Program-made: the position numbers and the translations under genes
Notes under the pieces: generated by a model
Told to the model about the DNA's origin: nothing
Seen by the model: the letters and a program-made list of their open reading frames with translations, nothing else
Databases searched by the model: none
Assembly: GCA_964448285.1 (NCBI GenBank)
Contig: CAYUWG010000005.1
Coordinates: 31,816 to 95,815, forward strand
Direction of reading: 5' to 3'
Length of the DNA: 64,000 nucleotides
DNA from: CAYUWG01 sp964448285
GTDB lineage: Bacteria > Bacteroidota > Ignavibacteria > SZUA-365
In this document: piece by piece, positions 16,501 through 26,600 of the stretch
How the letters are laid out: each line of letters opens with the position of its first letter
Numbering within the stretch: the first letter of the stretch is position 1

Positions 16501-16722
16501 TTCACACCCTCCTTGTTTCAATGCATGTGCCACCAGACCACAGTCCGTTGGAATCAATGGTAAACCGATCGACGAATACCTGAATTCGTCCTAATCAGCT
16601 TGTTTCAGCCAATTATTACTTTGTCAAGCCGTACTCTCGGATATGCCCTATCCGTCTTCAGGGCTGTAGATTTTTCAAAAAGATGTTAAATCCGGCACCT
16701 TGCCATAGCGCTGAGAAAAACG

Positions 16723-17847
16723 CTAAATCCCGAGGATTTGCCGGTACACAGAATAGGTTTTCGCTGCGATTCGGGTGTTTGAAAAATGACTGAGCACGCG
16801 CATTCGGCCTTTCGGACCGAGGTCGCTTCGCAATTCCACCGACGAAACGAGTTGCTGCAATTTCTCTCGAAAGTCTTCGATGTTCCGTTCTTCGAACACC
16901 AATCCCGCATCACCGATCACATTCGGAATCTCGGCATGTGAGGAACCGAGCACGGGAATCTCTGAGGCCATTGCCTGAACGAGCACTTGCCCGAATTGCT
17001 CCTTCCAATGAGGAACCGTATATGATGGAAGAACGACTGCGTCCATAGCGTTCAGATAATCAGGTACTTCTCTATGAGGAATGGATTTCACGATGTGGAG
17101 CCGCGAAGCAACGCCTTTCTCTTCAGCACGGCGGCGCATTTCATCCTCTAACTCACCTCCGCCGATAAGAAGCAAGCTGATCTCGCCTTCGATTCTCGAG
17201 GCGACTTCGATCAAATCGAGTACACCTTTCTCCGGAACGAAACGCCCAACGAATCCGATCACAACGCCGTTCAACCCGAGTTTCTTTCGCAGGGCAGTAC
17301 CATCGCGCTTGCAGAACATCTCCGGATCCAAACCGAGCAACGGCATCACGTGGATCGGTTTCTCAAAGCCTTTTTTTCGGAGGATATCCTTCGCATCGCT
17401 GTTGCCGCAAATTGCAGCGTCGGACCGCGCGAGATTATAACGCTCGACCCAGCTGAACGGGAAGCGAAGAGTCTTCTCGAAATTCATCCAGGTGAAAAAC
17501 ATCGTCCGTGCTTTCGGGGCGAAAAGCTTCTTGTAAAAAAGCGCCTGCGCATACGACAGAGCATCGGTGCCCTCTTCCACGTGAAGGATATCCGGCTTGA
17601 ATGCACCCATCGTGAACGAGAGTGTCCTGTAGAAATGCGCCGCTTCCTTGCCGCTGAAAGCGATTGGCCGTCCACGCACGTCGAGTTCGTCGTCACGATT
17701 TTCCTCGAAGCGAATCGTAAAGAGGTAGTCCTTCCAGACGTCCGGCACGACGATGCGCACATTGACGTTGTGATTGCGAACAAGCTCGCGCCACTTCTCC
17801 CTGCCGACCCGCGAGATGTACGTGTGGCTGATGACGAGTACGTTCAT
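16723..17847 (-). CDS. Glycosyltransferase family 4, last gene of polysaccharide cassette
   Basis: The 374-residue enzyme has the GT-B fold of GT4 retaining glycosyltransferases: an N-terminal domain starting MNVLVISHTYI, and a C-terminal nucleotide-sugar domain with VIGFVGRFVPEKGVLDLIE, the GGGELED segment and PSYTVPHWKEQFGQVLVQAMA followed by the conserved donor-binding glutamate region (EIPNVIGDAGLVF). Donor and acceptor cannot be told. ATG 17847 overlaps the stop of the preceding glycosyltransferase by ATGA; a longer frame starting at 17913 would lie inside that gene. It probably adds a sugar to a lipid-linked oligosaccharide at the cytoplasmic face. Confidence 0.9.
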   Translation of the reverse strand: MNVLVISHTYISRVGREKWRELVRNHNVNVRIVVPDVWKDYLFTIRFEENRDDELDVRGRPIAFSGKEAAHFYRTLSFTMGAFKPDILHVEEGTDALSYAQALFYKKLFAPKARTMFFTWMNFEKTLRFPFSWVERYNLARSDAAICGNSDAKDILRKKGFEKPIHVMPLLGLDPEMFCKRDGTALRKKLGLNGVVIGFVGRFVPEKGVLDLIEVASRIEGEISLLLIGGGELEDEMRRRAEEKGVASRLHIVKSIPHREVPDYLNAMDAVVLPSYTVPHWKEQFGQVLVQAMASEIPVLGSSHAEIPNVIGDAGLVFEERNIEDFREKLQQLVSSVELRSDLGPKGRMRVLSHFSNTRIAAKTYSVYRQILGI

Positions 17848-19001
17848 GAGCCTTTGTAATTGGTTCGCGCGAGTTCGTACACTTCCACAGTCCGCTTTGC
17901 GATTTCCGTCCATGCGAACTCCAGCTCAACCCGCGCTCGCGCACCCTGACCGAGTTTTTTTCGAAGCGACTCGTCGCGTAAAAGCGCACAGAACGCTTCG
18001 GCTAATTGCTCGGGACTTTTCGGCTCGACTAATAAACCACTGCTTCCATCTTGGATGATCTCCGGGATACCGCCGACCTTCGTTCCCACAAGCGGCAGCC
18101 CGCTTGCCATCGCTTCCAAACCGGAGATGCTCGTTGCTTCCATTAAAGAAGGAAGCGCCGCGATGGTTGAGAGTGCGTAGAATTTCGGCATTGACGTGTT
18201 CGGCACATTGCCGGTGAAAAACACTGAGGCGCGGAGTCCCTGCATCTCTAAATATTTTTCGAAGCGCGCCTTCTCTTCAGGAAATCCACCGCCGACGATC
18301 AGAAACTGTACGTCGGGGAATTGCTTCTTCACCAGAGGAACGCTCCGAATGAAATACTCCACGCCGTTCTTCGGCTCTAAACGTCGCGGGCAGATGATGA
18401 CCGGTTTCGAAACGTCAAGCCCGTAGTCCTTATCGATAACGTCGAACGAATTGCCCGGTTTGAATTTCTCCGCATCGACTCCGTTCGGGATGTAGAACAG
18501 GCGCTCACGCGGAAGACCCGTAGCCGCGGATTTCTCGTGCAGTTCTCTGCTCGGACTGATGATCGCGTCGGGATGATGGAGAAATGCTTTGATTTTCCAT
18601 CGACCGATGGTCGTGTCATAGTACTCAAGGTAGTTGGAAGTGTGATTCGTCCAGACAAGGGGAAAGGCATTGCGCAGCGTCCACGTGGTCCAGCAGTTCG
18701 GCGTCAAGTCATGCCAGTGGATTACGTCGAAATGCTGCTTTGCGTGAAGCTCAAGAATGTACCGACGAACGACGCGGACGTACGTGATATGTTTGACACG
18801 CGGCGTCGCTTTGTCGATGAACAGCTTGTGCACGACGATGCCATCCAGTTCTTCGATGCAGTTTCGATCTGCGCCATACACCGGATGGACGAGATGCACG
18901 GTATGGCCGTTCATCACGAGCGCTCTTGAAAGCTCGTGCGCATGGGTTGCCATGCCGCCGATGTTGGGAAGGAAATCGCTCGTCAGAAGGAGAATGTTCA
19001 T
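17844..19001 (-). CDS. Glycosyltransferase family 4
   Basis: The 385-residue GT4 enzyme begins MNILLLTSDFLPNIGGMATH, the glycine-rich acceptor loop typical of the family. Its C-terminal domain has PVIICPRRLEPKNGVEYFIR, IVGGGFPEEK and PSLMEATSISGLEAMASGLP, which carries the E-x7-E-like donor site. It acts in the cytoplasm on a nucleotide sugar. It is separated by 3 bases from the CgeB-like gene upstream and overlaps the next GT4 by 4 bases, so all are one operon with the flippase. Confidence 0.92.
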   Translation of the reverse strand: MNILLLTSDFLPNIGGMATHAHELSRALVMNGHTVHLVHPVYGADRNCIEELDGIVVHKLFIDKATPRVKHITYVRVVRRYILELHAKQHFDVIHWHDLTPNCWTTWTLRNAFPLVWTNHTSNYLEYYDTTIGRWKIKAFLHHPDAIISPSRELHEKSAATGLPRERLFYIPNGVDAEKFKPGNSFDVIDKDYGLDVSKPVIICPRRLEPKNGVEYFIRSVPLVKKQFPDVQFLIVGGGFPEEKARFEKYLEMQGLRASVFFTGNVPNTSMPKFYALSTIAALPSLMEATSISGLEAMASGLPLVGTKVGGIPEIIQDGSSGLLVEPKSPEQLAEAFCALLRDESLRKKLGQGARARVELEFAWTEIAKRTVEVYELARTNYKGS

Positions 19002-19004
19002 GGA

Positions 19005-20030
19005 TCAATTCAGGTTGTTGACGTCGTCGAGAATTCGACGAAGCCGGTGGATGGCCTGGTGTTCGTTGACGGCTCGCTCATGTCCGCGCTTCGATATCGC
19101 GAGCCGCTCTTCATCGTGGTCGAGATAGTAGCGGATTTTTTCGCGCAGTTCTTCGACGGTGTCAAAGCACGCAATCTCTTCGCCTTCACGGTAGAGTTCC
19201 TTTGCCTGTTCTTCCGAACGCTGAGTGAGAAGGAAACCGCCGAAGCCGGGAATTTCCAGCGAACGGACGTTATGCGAATCCTTGTTTTGCTCGCGCAGAA
19301 AGTTGAGATGGATTTTCGACAGAGAGAACAGTTTCGAGATTTCCTCGCCATAGACTGCGTTGCCCTTCCAGCGCGCCCTCAGGGGATTCGATTCCGGGAC
19401 ATTTTCCCACATGTTGCCCCAAACGGAAAGGCCGAGGTCAGGGATGTGTTCGAGCCACCATTGTCGCATCGGCTCCCACGTTCCGGCAAATACTACGTCC
19501 GTCGAATACTTCTCCCGGTCACGCTCCGTGATGCTGAGCGGCGGCTTCAGCATGTGTGGATCGTAACAGAACGGCAGGTACTCCACTCGCCTGGCACCCG
19601 CTTCACGCAGCGGCTGCATGAGCGACTTCGCATAGATGTAATAGATATCGAACAGCGGAATGCTTTCGATGCTGTCCTTCGTGGCATTCTTCACGGCAGT
19701 ATTGAACGGGCCGTCGGGGTACCACTGCAGGAGGATCGGTTTGAAACGCGTTCGCACTTCCTCAATGGCGCTTCGATACACGGTCTCTCCTTTGAGGAAA
19801 AGCACCACGTCCGGCTTCACTGCGCCGACGGTCTTCACGAATGCCTCATTCATCATCCTGCGGTTGATGCGTCGCGTTGCAGCGGATACAACCGGCAGTG
19901 TCGCTCCGAGGGAAAAGTACGCCTTGCGATAATCGAAGACATGGACCGTGCAGCCCAACTCTTCCAACGCCCGTTTATACGACCAGCCGCCAGTGCCGTA
20001 CCAGTATTCACACACGAGAAGAATGATCAT
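19005..20030 (-). CDS. CgeB-like glycosyltransferase
   Basis: The 341-residue protein resembles the CgeB/YkvP group of GT-B glycosyltransferases: an N-terminal domain with VCEYWYGTGGWSYKRAL and PDVVLFLKG, then DVVFAGTW, LSKIHLNFLRE and SLEIPGFGGFLLTQRSEE, where the glycine-rich turn and acidic residues form the sugar-nucleotide site. Substrate is unknown. Its ATG overlaps the flippase stop by 4 bases. A 400-codon open frame on the opposite strand (18936-20138) is a shadow of this gene. Confidence 0.82.
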   Translation of the reverse strand: MIILLVCEYWYGTGGWSYKRALEELGCTVHVFDYRKAYFSLGATLPVVSAATRRINRRMMNEAFVKTVGAVKPDVVLFLKGETVYRSAIEEVRTRFKPILLQWYPDGPFNTAVKNATKDSIESIPLFDIYYIYAKSLMQPLREAGARRVEYLPFCYDPHMLKPPLSITERDREKYSTDVVFAGTWEPMRQWWLEHIPDLGLSVWGNMWENVPESNPLRARWKGNAVYGEEISKLFSLSKIHLNFLREQNKDSHNVRSLEIPGFGGFLLTQRSEEQAKELYREGEEIACFDTVEELREKIRYYLDHDEERLAISKRGHERAVNEHQAIHRLRRILDDVNNLN

Positions 20031-21475
20031 GAGGGGGTTCCTTCATTCTTCATGTTCTGTCTGATGAACTGGAAGTACTCATTCAATTTCCTTCGTTCGA
20101 AAATTCCTTCAAGAAAGAGATACATACCAACGACATAAAGACATTCTCCTGCGAATTGAATAGCATCTCCATTCATCAAATCCCATAGAGGGAACTGCAC
20201 CGCCACAAAACCAGCAAGAGAACCAAACACCAAAGGCGGGATGAGACCTGATACCCAGCGTACTGATATGAACCGTCGAATAATCAAGAATGTCGCTGAT
20301 ACACCGATAGTGTAGTTCAACACTATTGCGATCGCTGCACCACTGATCCCATAGGAGAGAACGAAGAAATACATTGATGGGATAAACGCTACTAATTGGA
20401 TCAACCGAACCTTAACCATTTTTCCCGGTTCACCCTTGGCATATAGAAGCTGCTTCATGTTTTCAAATATCGGAGCTAACAGAGCGCCTACCGAAAGAAT
20501 CCGTAAGACAGGAACAGCATCACGCCATTGCGACCCAAGTACATTGATGAATGATTCAGCCAGTATACTGAAAACCAATACGAAAGGGATCAATGCTCGC
20601 ACGAGAAAATAAAGTACCAAAGTGAATGCTTGTGATAATTTCTCCTGTTCATCTTGAAGACGCGAATATGTCGGCAGCGCCACAGTGACAACGGCAGGAG
20701 CGACTGTCTGAGGTGCAAGTTCCCAATACTTCAATGCACGCCCATAACTCCCTTGCAAGCTTGTCCCGAGCATTCGCTCCGTTACAAGTGTTCCAAAACG
20801 GACGAACAGCACTTCCAATCCGCGTGAGAATATCAGCTTCCAACCCATTGAGAGAAACCACATCGCAGTCGTCGGATTGAATTTCAGACCTACCGGATAT
20901 CGGCTTATCATGGACATTCCTACAAAGGATACGATAAACGAAGCGCTGTATCCCCATGCCATACCCCATGCACCCCAACCATTGAGAACGAGCACATACG
21001 AAACCAGCGGGAAGGAAAGGACGGATAACAAATTCACTCGTGCAATTCGCTTATACTCGATCTGTTTTTCGAGAAAGGCATTGAAGAGGGTTGTGAACAA
21101 GTTTAATGAGCTGAAACCCGCTAGCAAGAGAAAGACCTGTACTTTTATTTCCAAAGTCCCTCTCAGATGCATGCCGTATGCAACGAGCAAAGCGAGGACA
21201 AGCATCACGACACTTAGAAAAATGGTAAGCACGAATGCCGTTGAATAGAGATCCTTAACATCATCTTTTGCCTGTATCAAAGTAATATTGAACGAAACCG
21301 CTGCAACGATGAAAAGAATATCGACGACTGCAAGACCGTACATGTATATTCCGTTTTCATCCGGAAGTAAGACCTGGTCACGAAGAATTCCGAACACGAA
21401 TCCAACACCCATAGCGATGTAGTTAAATCCGCTCGTCCAGAGAGTGCCAACTATCGCTTTCCGTGCGATGCTCAT
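20027..21475 (-). CDS. Polysaccharide flippase, Wzx/MOP family
   Basis: The 482-residue protein has about 12-14 membrane helices and the MOP-family flippase layout (Polysacc_synt-like N-terminal half starting SIARKAIVGTLWTSGFNYIA). It should move undecaprenyl-linked oligosaccharide units to the outer face of the inner membrane. It is the first gene of a four-gene unit with three glycosyltransferases, all joined by overlaps or a 3-base gap, which supports a role in a surface polysaccharide. No polymerase (Wzy), export (Wza/Wzc) or nucleotide-sugar synthesis gene is present. Local base composition is richer in A/T than in the neighbouring glycosyltransferase genes, which may hint at separate origin. 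Confidence 0.88.
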   Translation of the reverse strand: MSIARKAIVGTLWTSGFNYIAMGVGFVFGILRDQVLLPDENGIYMYGLAVVDILFIVAAVSFNITLIQAKDDVKDLYSTAFVLTIFLSVVMLVLALLVAYGMHLRGTLEIKVQVFLLLAGFSSLNLFTTLFNAFLEKQIEYKRIARVNLLSVLSFPLVSYVLVLNGWGAWGMAWGYSASFIVSFVGMSMISRYPVGLKFNPTTAMWFLSMGWKLIFSRGLEVLFVRFGTLVTERMLGTSLQGSYGRALKYWELAPQTVAPAVVTVALPTYSRLQDEQEKLSQAFTLVLYFLVRALIPFVLVFSILAESFINVLGSQWRDAVPVLRILSVGALLAPIFENMKQLLYAKGEPGKMVKVRLIQLVAFIPSMYFFVLSYGISGAAIAIVLNYTIGVSATFLIIRRFISVRWVSGLIPPLVFGSLAGFVAVQFPLWDLMNGDAIQFAGECLYVVGMYLFLEGIFERRKLNEYFQFIRQNMKNEGTPS

Positions 21476-21649
21476 TCCACACTAATCCCCGGTATTCGAT
21501 TCATGTCGATACATCGCTGGAATTCAGTCCTTGAATTCTTACGGCGAGTTGTCGATGAGTGATTGATTGGAATGGTATGCGAGAGGAAGTTTTTCGAATC
21601 CATGCCGGTGAGTTAGTCAGCATGACGGTCGAAAATAGTAAGAACTCAC

Positions 21650-23674
21650 TTACTGATTACTGTCTGACTTCTCGTATTCCACCGGTGTCTCGACGGTAAT
21701 ATTGACCGTCCTGCAGTACATGCGACCCTCCGGAAGATTGTTGTCGAAAAGCGTTTCCGTTTCGCCATGACCCTGCACTTTCGCCGATGGCCAGCCAAGA
21801 GCACTGCGCACTTCAACCGAGCGTCGATAGCTGAGCTGACTGTTGTGCCGGCTTTCTCCGATGCGGTCGGTAAAACCCTCGATCGTCACCGCGGCGCCCT
21901 TTTGCAGCCGGTCGCGAATCATCTCCGCTATGCGGCTGTTCATCCCGACGACGTCCGCACGGTCGAAGTCGAAGAGGATGAGGGCATAGCGGTCGATGTA
22001 TTTGTCTGCGATACGCTCACGGCGCTTGTGATGAACGGTAAGCCGCTCGACAGGAATGTCCGCGGGCGCGGTGCGCGCTTGCAGTCCTCTCGAATCCTTC
22101 GCTGTCAGGACGTACGTGAGCGTATTCACTCCTTCAGGAAGCATGTCTAATTTCTCTTCAATCGCAAGAGGAATGTGAACGGGCGGCTCATCCGCACCAT
22201 AGAATGCAGTGAACTCCGCGCCATCGTTCGAGACGGAGATCTTCCACGATTCTACGCCGCGCTCACTCTGAACCCTCGGACGGAAAACGACCTTCGGATA
22301 GACTTCAACGCGAATCGTATCGTTCGTGATGACGGGTTTGAGTATCTCCCACTCGCTCGATGAAATCTCCACCCTTCGGTTTTCTTCGATTCCATCCCGC
22401 TCCGTCATCGTCGAATAGAGCACCGGCAGATTTCGCTTCTGAACAGTCATGCGGCTTTCGTCGATCTTCCAGACATCACGGAGGTAATCACGAACGGCAT
22501 GCGCCCGATCGAGCGAAAGCGCGAGATTGCCTTTCTCGCTTCCATCGTCCGCATTACATCCGGTAATCGTGATCTGAGCTTGAGGCATGGAGCGCATCCT
22601 TTTCCCGATGATGTTCAAGACGTGATAGTAGATCGTGAGCGTCTCGAGATTGTGCAACGCATCCTCCGAGAAGCTTTTCGTCTCCCCTTCTGTCAACCGG
22701 TGATATCGCATCGGGATGTCGGAAGAATTCTCCGAGAAAAAAACGTAGGGCAAGAGAGGTCGCATCCGGACGCCCACAAACTCCTCCATCCGGTACACGG
22801 GATTTTCCACTTCATTCCCGTTCTCGTCAAGGCCGATCGCGTCAATGGTTGCGGAAAGCGCCGGAGCGATTTCTCTCGGCGGTTCCACGGGGCGGGGTAC
22901 TTCGGGCAGCGCGTCGGATGTTTTTTGTGGCGTGTATAGCAACGCCGCGCCGATTCGGATGGTGTGCGCAGACCAATCGAGATCAGCTACGATCGGGGAT
23001 AGCGTATAGGTGAAGAAGACTTCCGGCGCAAGGAAGAGCGTACCGTTGCGGTTCATCGGCAGGCGAACGTGCATTCCTCCCGTGAGGGCCAGATGCCCTG
23101 ACTGCGCGCGTGGTATCGTTCCCGAAGATTCATTGCGCTTGCGCCTGCCCGTTTCCTTGAACACACCGTAGTCCTCCGGCTTGATGAGCGTTTCACTCTG
23201 TTCGTAAGAACGCAGCGGCACGACCGACGCACGTCCTCCGATGTACACCATCAAGGGATCGAGATGACGAAAGACAAGGAGCGGTTCCAATCCCAACGTC
23301 GCTATCGAGGCGGTCATGCTGTGCTCGAATTCACCCCGCACCGTTTCGTTGCCGACGATAACGGTCGTGCCTTCAATCGTTCGTAGCGTTGCATCCAAAC
23401 GTGAATATCCTAATCGTGCACCGATCGACATCGCCTGTGTGAACGGGTACTCGTAGAGGATTCCGAATCCGAAAGACCATCCATTGTCGTCACCGAAACG
23501 GGGACAGCAGTTGGGAACGCCGGGCAATGCACGGAAATCTGCCGAGTGAAAGTTCCAATTCGCTCCGGCGTAAATCCCATAAACGTTTGGGGGTATTTCC
23601 GTTTGCGCTTTGAGAATCCCGCAAACCAGCACTGATGACAATGCAGCGATACGTACGGCGTACTTCCCAACCAT
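21650..23674 (-). CDS. Outer-membrane protein with beta-barrel and two OmpA-like domains
   Basis: The 674-residue protein has a signal peptide (about 1-23), an N-terminal barrel-like domain (about 30-260), a linker, and two separate OmpA-like regions. The first (about 345-450) has LSLDRAHAVRDYL and ENRRVEIS; the second (about 560-665) has ILFDFDRADV, IEGFTDRIG and LSYRRSVEVRSALG. OmpA-like domains bind peptidoglycan through a conserved Asp and Arg. Between them lies a beta segment. The gene is 17 bases behind the giant repeat protein gene and likely shares its transcript, which suggests an anchor for that surface protein. Confidence 0.82.
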   Translation of the reverse strand: MVGKYAVRIAALSSVLVCGILKAQTEIPPNVYGIYAGANWNFHSADFRALPGVPNCCPRFGDDNGWSFGFGILYEYPFTQAMSIGARLGYSRLDATLRTIEGTTVIVGNETVRGEFEHSMTASIATLGLEPLLVFRHLDPLMVYIGGRASVVPLRSYEQSETLIKPEDYGVFKETGRRKRNESSGTIPRAQSGHLALTGGMHVRLPMNRNGTLFLAPEVFFTYTLSPIVADLDWSAHTIRIGAALLYTPQKTSDALPEVPRPVEPPREIAPALSATIDAIGLDENGNEVENPVYRMEEFVGVRMRPLLPYVFFSENSSDIPMRYHRLTEGETKSFSEDALHNLETLTIYYHVLNIIGKRMRSMPQAQITITGCNADDGSEKGNLALSLDRAHAVRDYLRDVWKIDESRMTVQKRNLPVLYSTMTERDGIEENRRVEISSSEWEILKPVITNDTIRVEVYPKVVFRPRVQSERGVESWKISVSNDGAEFTAFYGADEPPVHIPLAIEEKLDMLPEGVNTLTYVLTAKDSRGLQARTAPADIPVERLTVHHKRRERIADKYIDRYALILFDFDRADVVGMNSRIAEMIRDRLQKGAAVTIEGFTDRIGESRHNSQLSYRRSVEVRSALGWPSAKVQGHGETETLFDNNLPEGRMYCRTVNITVETPVEYEKSDSNQ

Positions 23675-23691
23675 TGTTTGTAATCGTGTCC

Positions 23692-26600
23692 CTACTTCAG
23701 CAGCATCATCGCTCTGCTGCGCGTTTGTGTCGGTGTGAAAAGGAAGAGATAATACACGTCGCCCGGCAAGTGCGATGCATCGAATGTCACCGCATATCTT
23801 CCCGGTTCGATCTCTGAATCGACGAGCACTGCTACCTCCTTTCCCATTTTGTCAAATACGACCAAGCGCGTCGGACCTGTCTCGATCGTTTCATACTCCA
23901 CCGTTGTGACGGGATTGAACGGATTGGGATAATTCTGCCTCAGATAAACCGTGCCCGTCGCCTCGATAAGTCTCGTGCCTCCTTCGCGGCAAACATTGTC
24001 CAGAGTGAAAAGCCCGGGTAACTCCGTGACGGAGATTGACGCTCCGAGAGATGCAGTGTTTTCCAGTTGCAGAATCGTACTCGTGTCGCTTCCAAGCGCT
24101 GCGATGAAGCGAAACGTCGTCAGGACACCATCGCCCGGAATGTACGGGAGGGTCATTTCGACGATGCGATCGTTGCCCTGTATGATGCCGGGGCCGAAGG
24201 TGAGCGGTTTCAGAAGGGTGCGGTTGAATCGCAGAGACGTACGAAAACCGGTAACGCCTGCAACGGAAACATACCGTGCATTGCGCACCATGATCGGAAT
24301 CTCGACCAGTTCACCGGGTGCGGCATGGCCGACGCCCGCTTCGAGTATGACGGACGCTGTTCCGCGCTCGCCCCGTACGACTTGAAGGTGCGGTTCGCAC
24401 AGTTCCGGTTCGGTGATGAGTGCGAGATCTCTCAGAGACCAACCGTCAGCAGAAGGATCGCTGAATCGAATCGGTATCTGAACGCTCATCCCGGGTGGTA
24501 GAAGTATCGGGAACACGGCAGTCGAGTAAAAGGGCGACGCGACGATAACCCCGCGAATTGTAAGCGGGAGCGTCCCCGTGTTTTGAAGGATGAGCATCCT
24601 TTCAGCCGGGAACTGCTGTGGAAAGACGACGCCGAAGTCCACAGGGGTACTGCTCACGGCGACGAGTTCCTTTTGGGCTGTGATGAGAATGGAAGCAGTC
24701 GGCGGAGTTGCATTTGTCGCAAGCAACAGCGTTACGGATTTCGTTCCTTCAGACACCGGCTTGAATCGCACTCCGATGCTTCCCTCGCCGCCCGGAGGAA
24801 TGGAGAATGGAACGAACGATGGCTCGATTGAAAAGTCCGGATCTCCGCTCAGTTGAGCGCCGTTGATCTCAAGAGTCTCGCCTCCGGAGTTTTTTATAAC
24901 GATCGTTGTATCGAGGAATTCGTCGCAGAGCGCAGCGGCAAACTGCACGGAGCCGGGGATGGTGATTCCGGGAGGCGATTTCAGAATGCCTTGTACTACG
25001 ACGCGATGATCGTCGCAGTTAGGTTGAGTGATGAGGATCAGCGTATCCTCATACCTCCCGTCATTCGAAGGAGCTTTCCATTCCACTTCAAACTCCCGCG
25101 ATTCGTTCACCGGTATCGTGACGGGTAACGTCGTCGTCAGAGTGAAAACGTTGTGCGTCGCAAACCGGTATCCAACGATCGTAACATCCAACGAACCGTT
25201 GTTGGTGACCGTCAACGAACGAACCGATGGAAGCTGCCCCGCAGTGATCGTTCCGAAATCGACACGCGGGCTTGTAAGTCGAAGGATCTCATACTGACCG
25301 CTCAAACTCACCACCACCATGGTATCCGATGGCGCATCGATCTTCACCGTCAACTGTGCTTGTCTCAATCCGGGTGACTGTGGATTGAAACGGATCGGAA
25401 TCGTCAAAGACTGGCTCGGCGAAAGTGTCACCGGCAGGTTCACTTGCGGCACTTGTTCGAAATCGCCATCACCCGTCAGCGTGAGTCCGGCTATGTTCAA
25501 CGGTTGTGCGCCGGTGTTCGTCACCACAATCACAGAATCGAACGGCGGACTGATGCATGGCGATTGAGAAAAACCCACCGAAGTCGGTGTAACGAACACT
25601 GGTGCCATCGCGCGGCGTCCGGTGACGAGGACTTCTACCCGAGAGCACTTCGGTACAAAGTCGAGATCGAGCGTGTCCACATATTTGCCGTCTGCAAGAG
25701 GATCGTTGAATCGGATCGTGATTTGCGCTGAACTGTTTGGCGCTATCGTGACCGGGACTCCGCTCGTTATCGTGAACGTCGTTCCGGATCGAAGGACCGC
25801 ACCAGTGACGGTGATCGGTACCGTTCCGGTGTTTCTCACTGTGAATGTTTTCTCGACCGGAAAGCCTAATGGCGGCACCGTCCCAAAGTCCACGGCCGTA
25901 ACCGTCAACTCCGCGAGATCGATGCGTGCATTCAGTGTAATCGTCGTGATGCTACCGTTTTCCGCGTTCGATATCAGGGTGAGTTGTGCGGTCTTCATTC
26001 CCGGTGATACGGGTGAAAGCCGTACGCGAATCGTATCGCTGCCGCCGGGAGGGATGTGCTTCGGAAATGTCGAGAGAACGGAATACTCCGCGCTTCCCGT
26101 AATCGATGCGGACGAAATCACAAGCTCGCGCATACCGGGATTGTGAATCGTGATGACGGTATCGCGCACCGGATAGCCGCAGAGGCTCGTTCCAAAATCG
26201 ACCTGCCCGATCGTTGAAAGAATCGGCGTCGGCTTGCTTGTCCCACTGACTGGAGTCAGCAGAGGACCACAATCAGGGCGATAGATGACACGAAGGGTAT
26301 CCGCGTAAACTCCGTCTGCGGGAGGCGATGAAAAGCGAACAAGGATATTCGCTGCTGCCCCCGGTTGCAGAGTGATCGGAAGTGAGGTCAGCACTGCAAA
26401 AGGCGTTGCTCTTTGAAAGACCAACGAATCGATCGTGATAGGAACGTTACCCGTGTTTTGAATCGTGAGGTTTCGGGTTACGGGAAACTGATTCGGTTGA
26501 ATCGTTCCGAAGTCAACGGCAGCTACGGTCAGCTCCGCTGAATTCCTTCTGCCGGTTAAAGGAATGGAGACGGTCAGTCCGTTTATCGCATTCGATGAAA

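Noticed and set aside
18936..20138. 400-codon open frame on the plus strand
   Set aside because: It lies antisense to the CgeB-like glycosyltransferase, has no domain motif and no ribosome site, and its composition is that of an antisense shadow.
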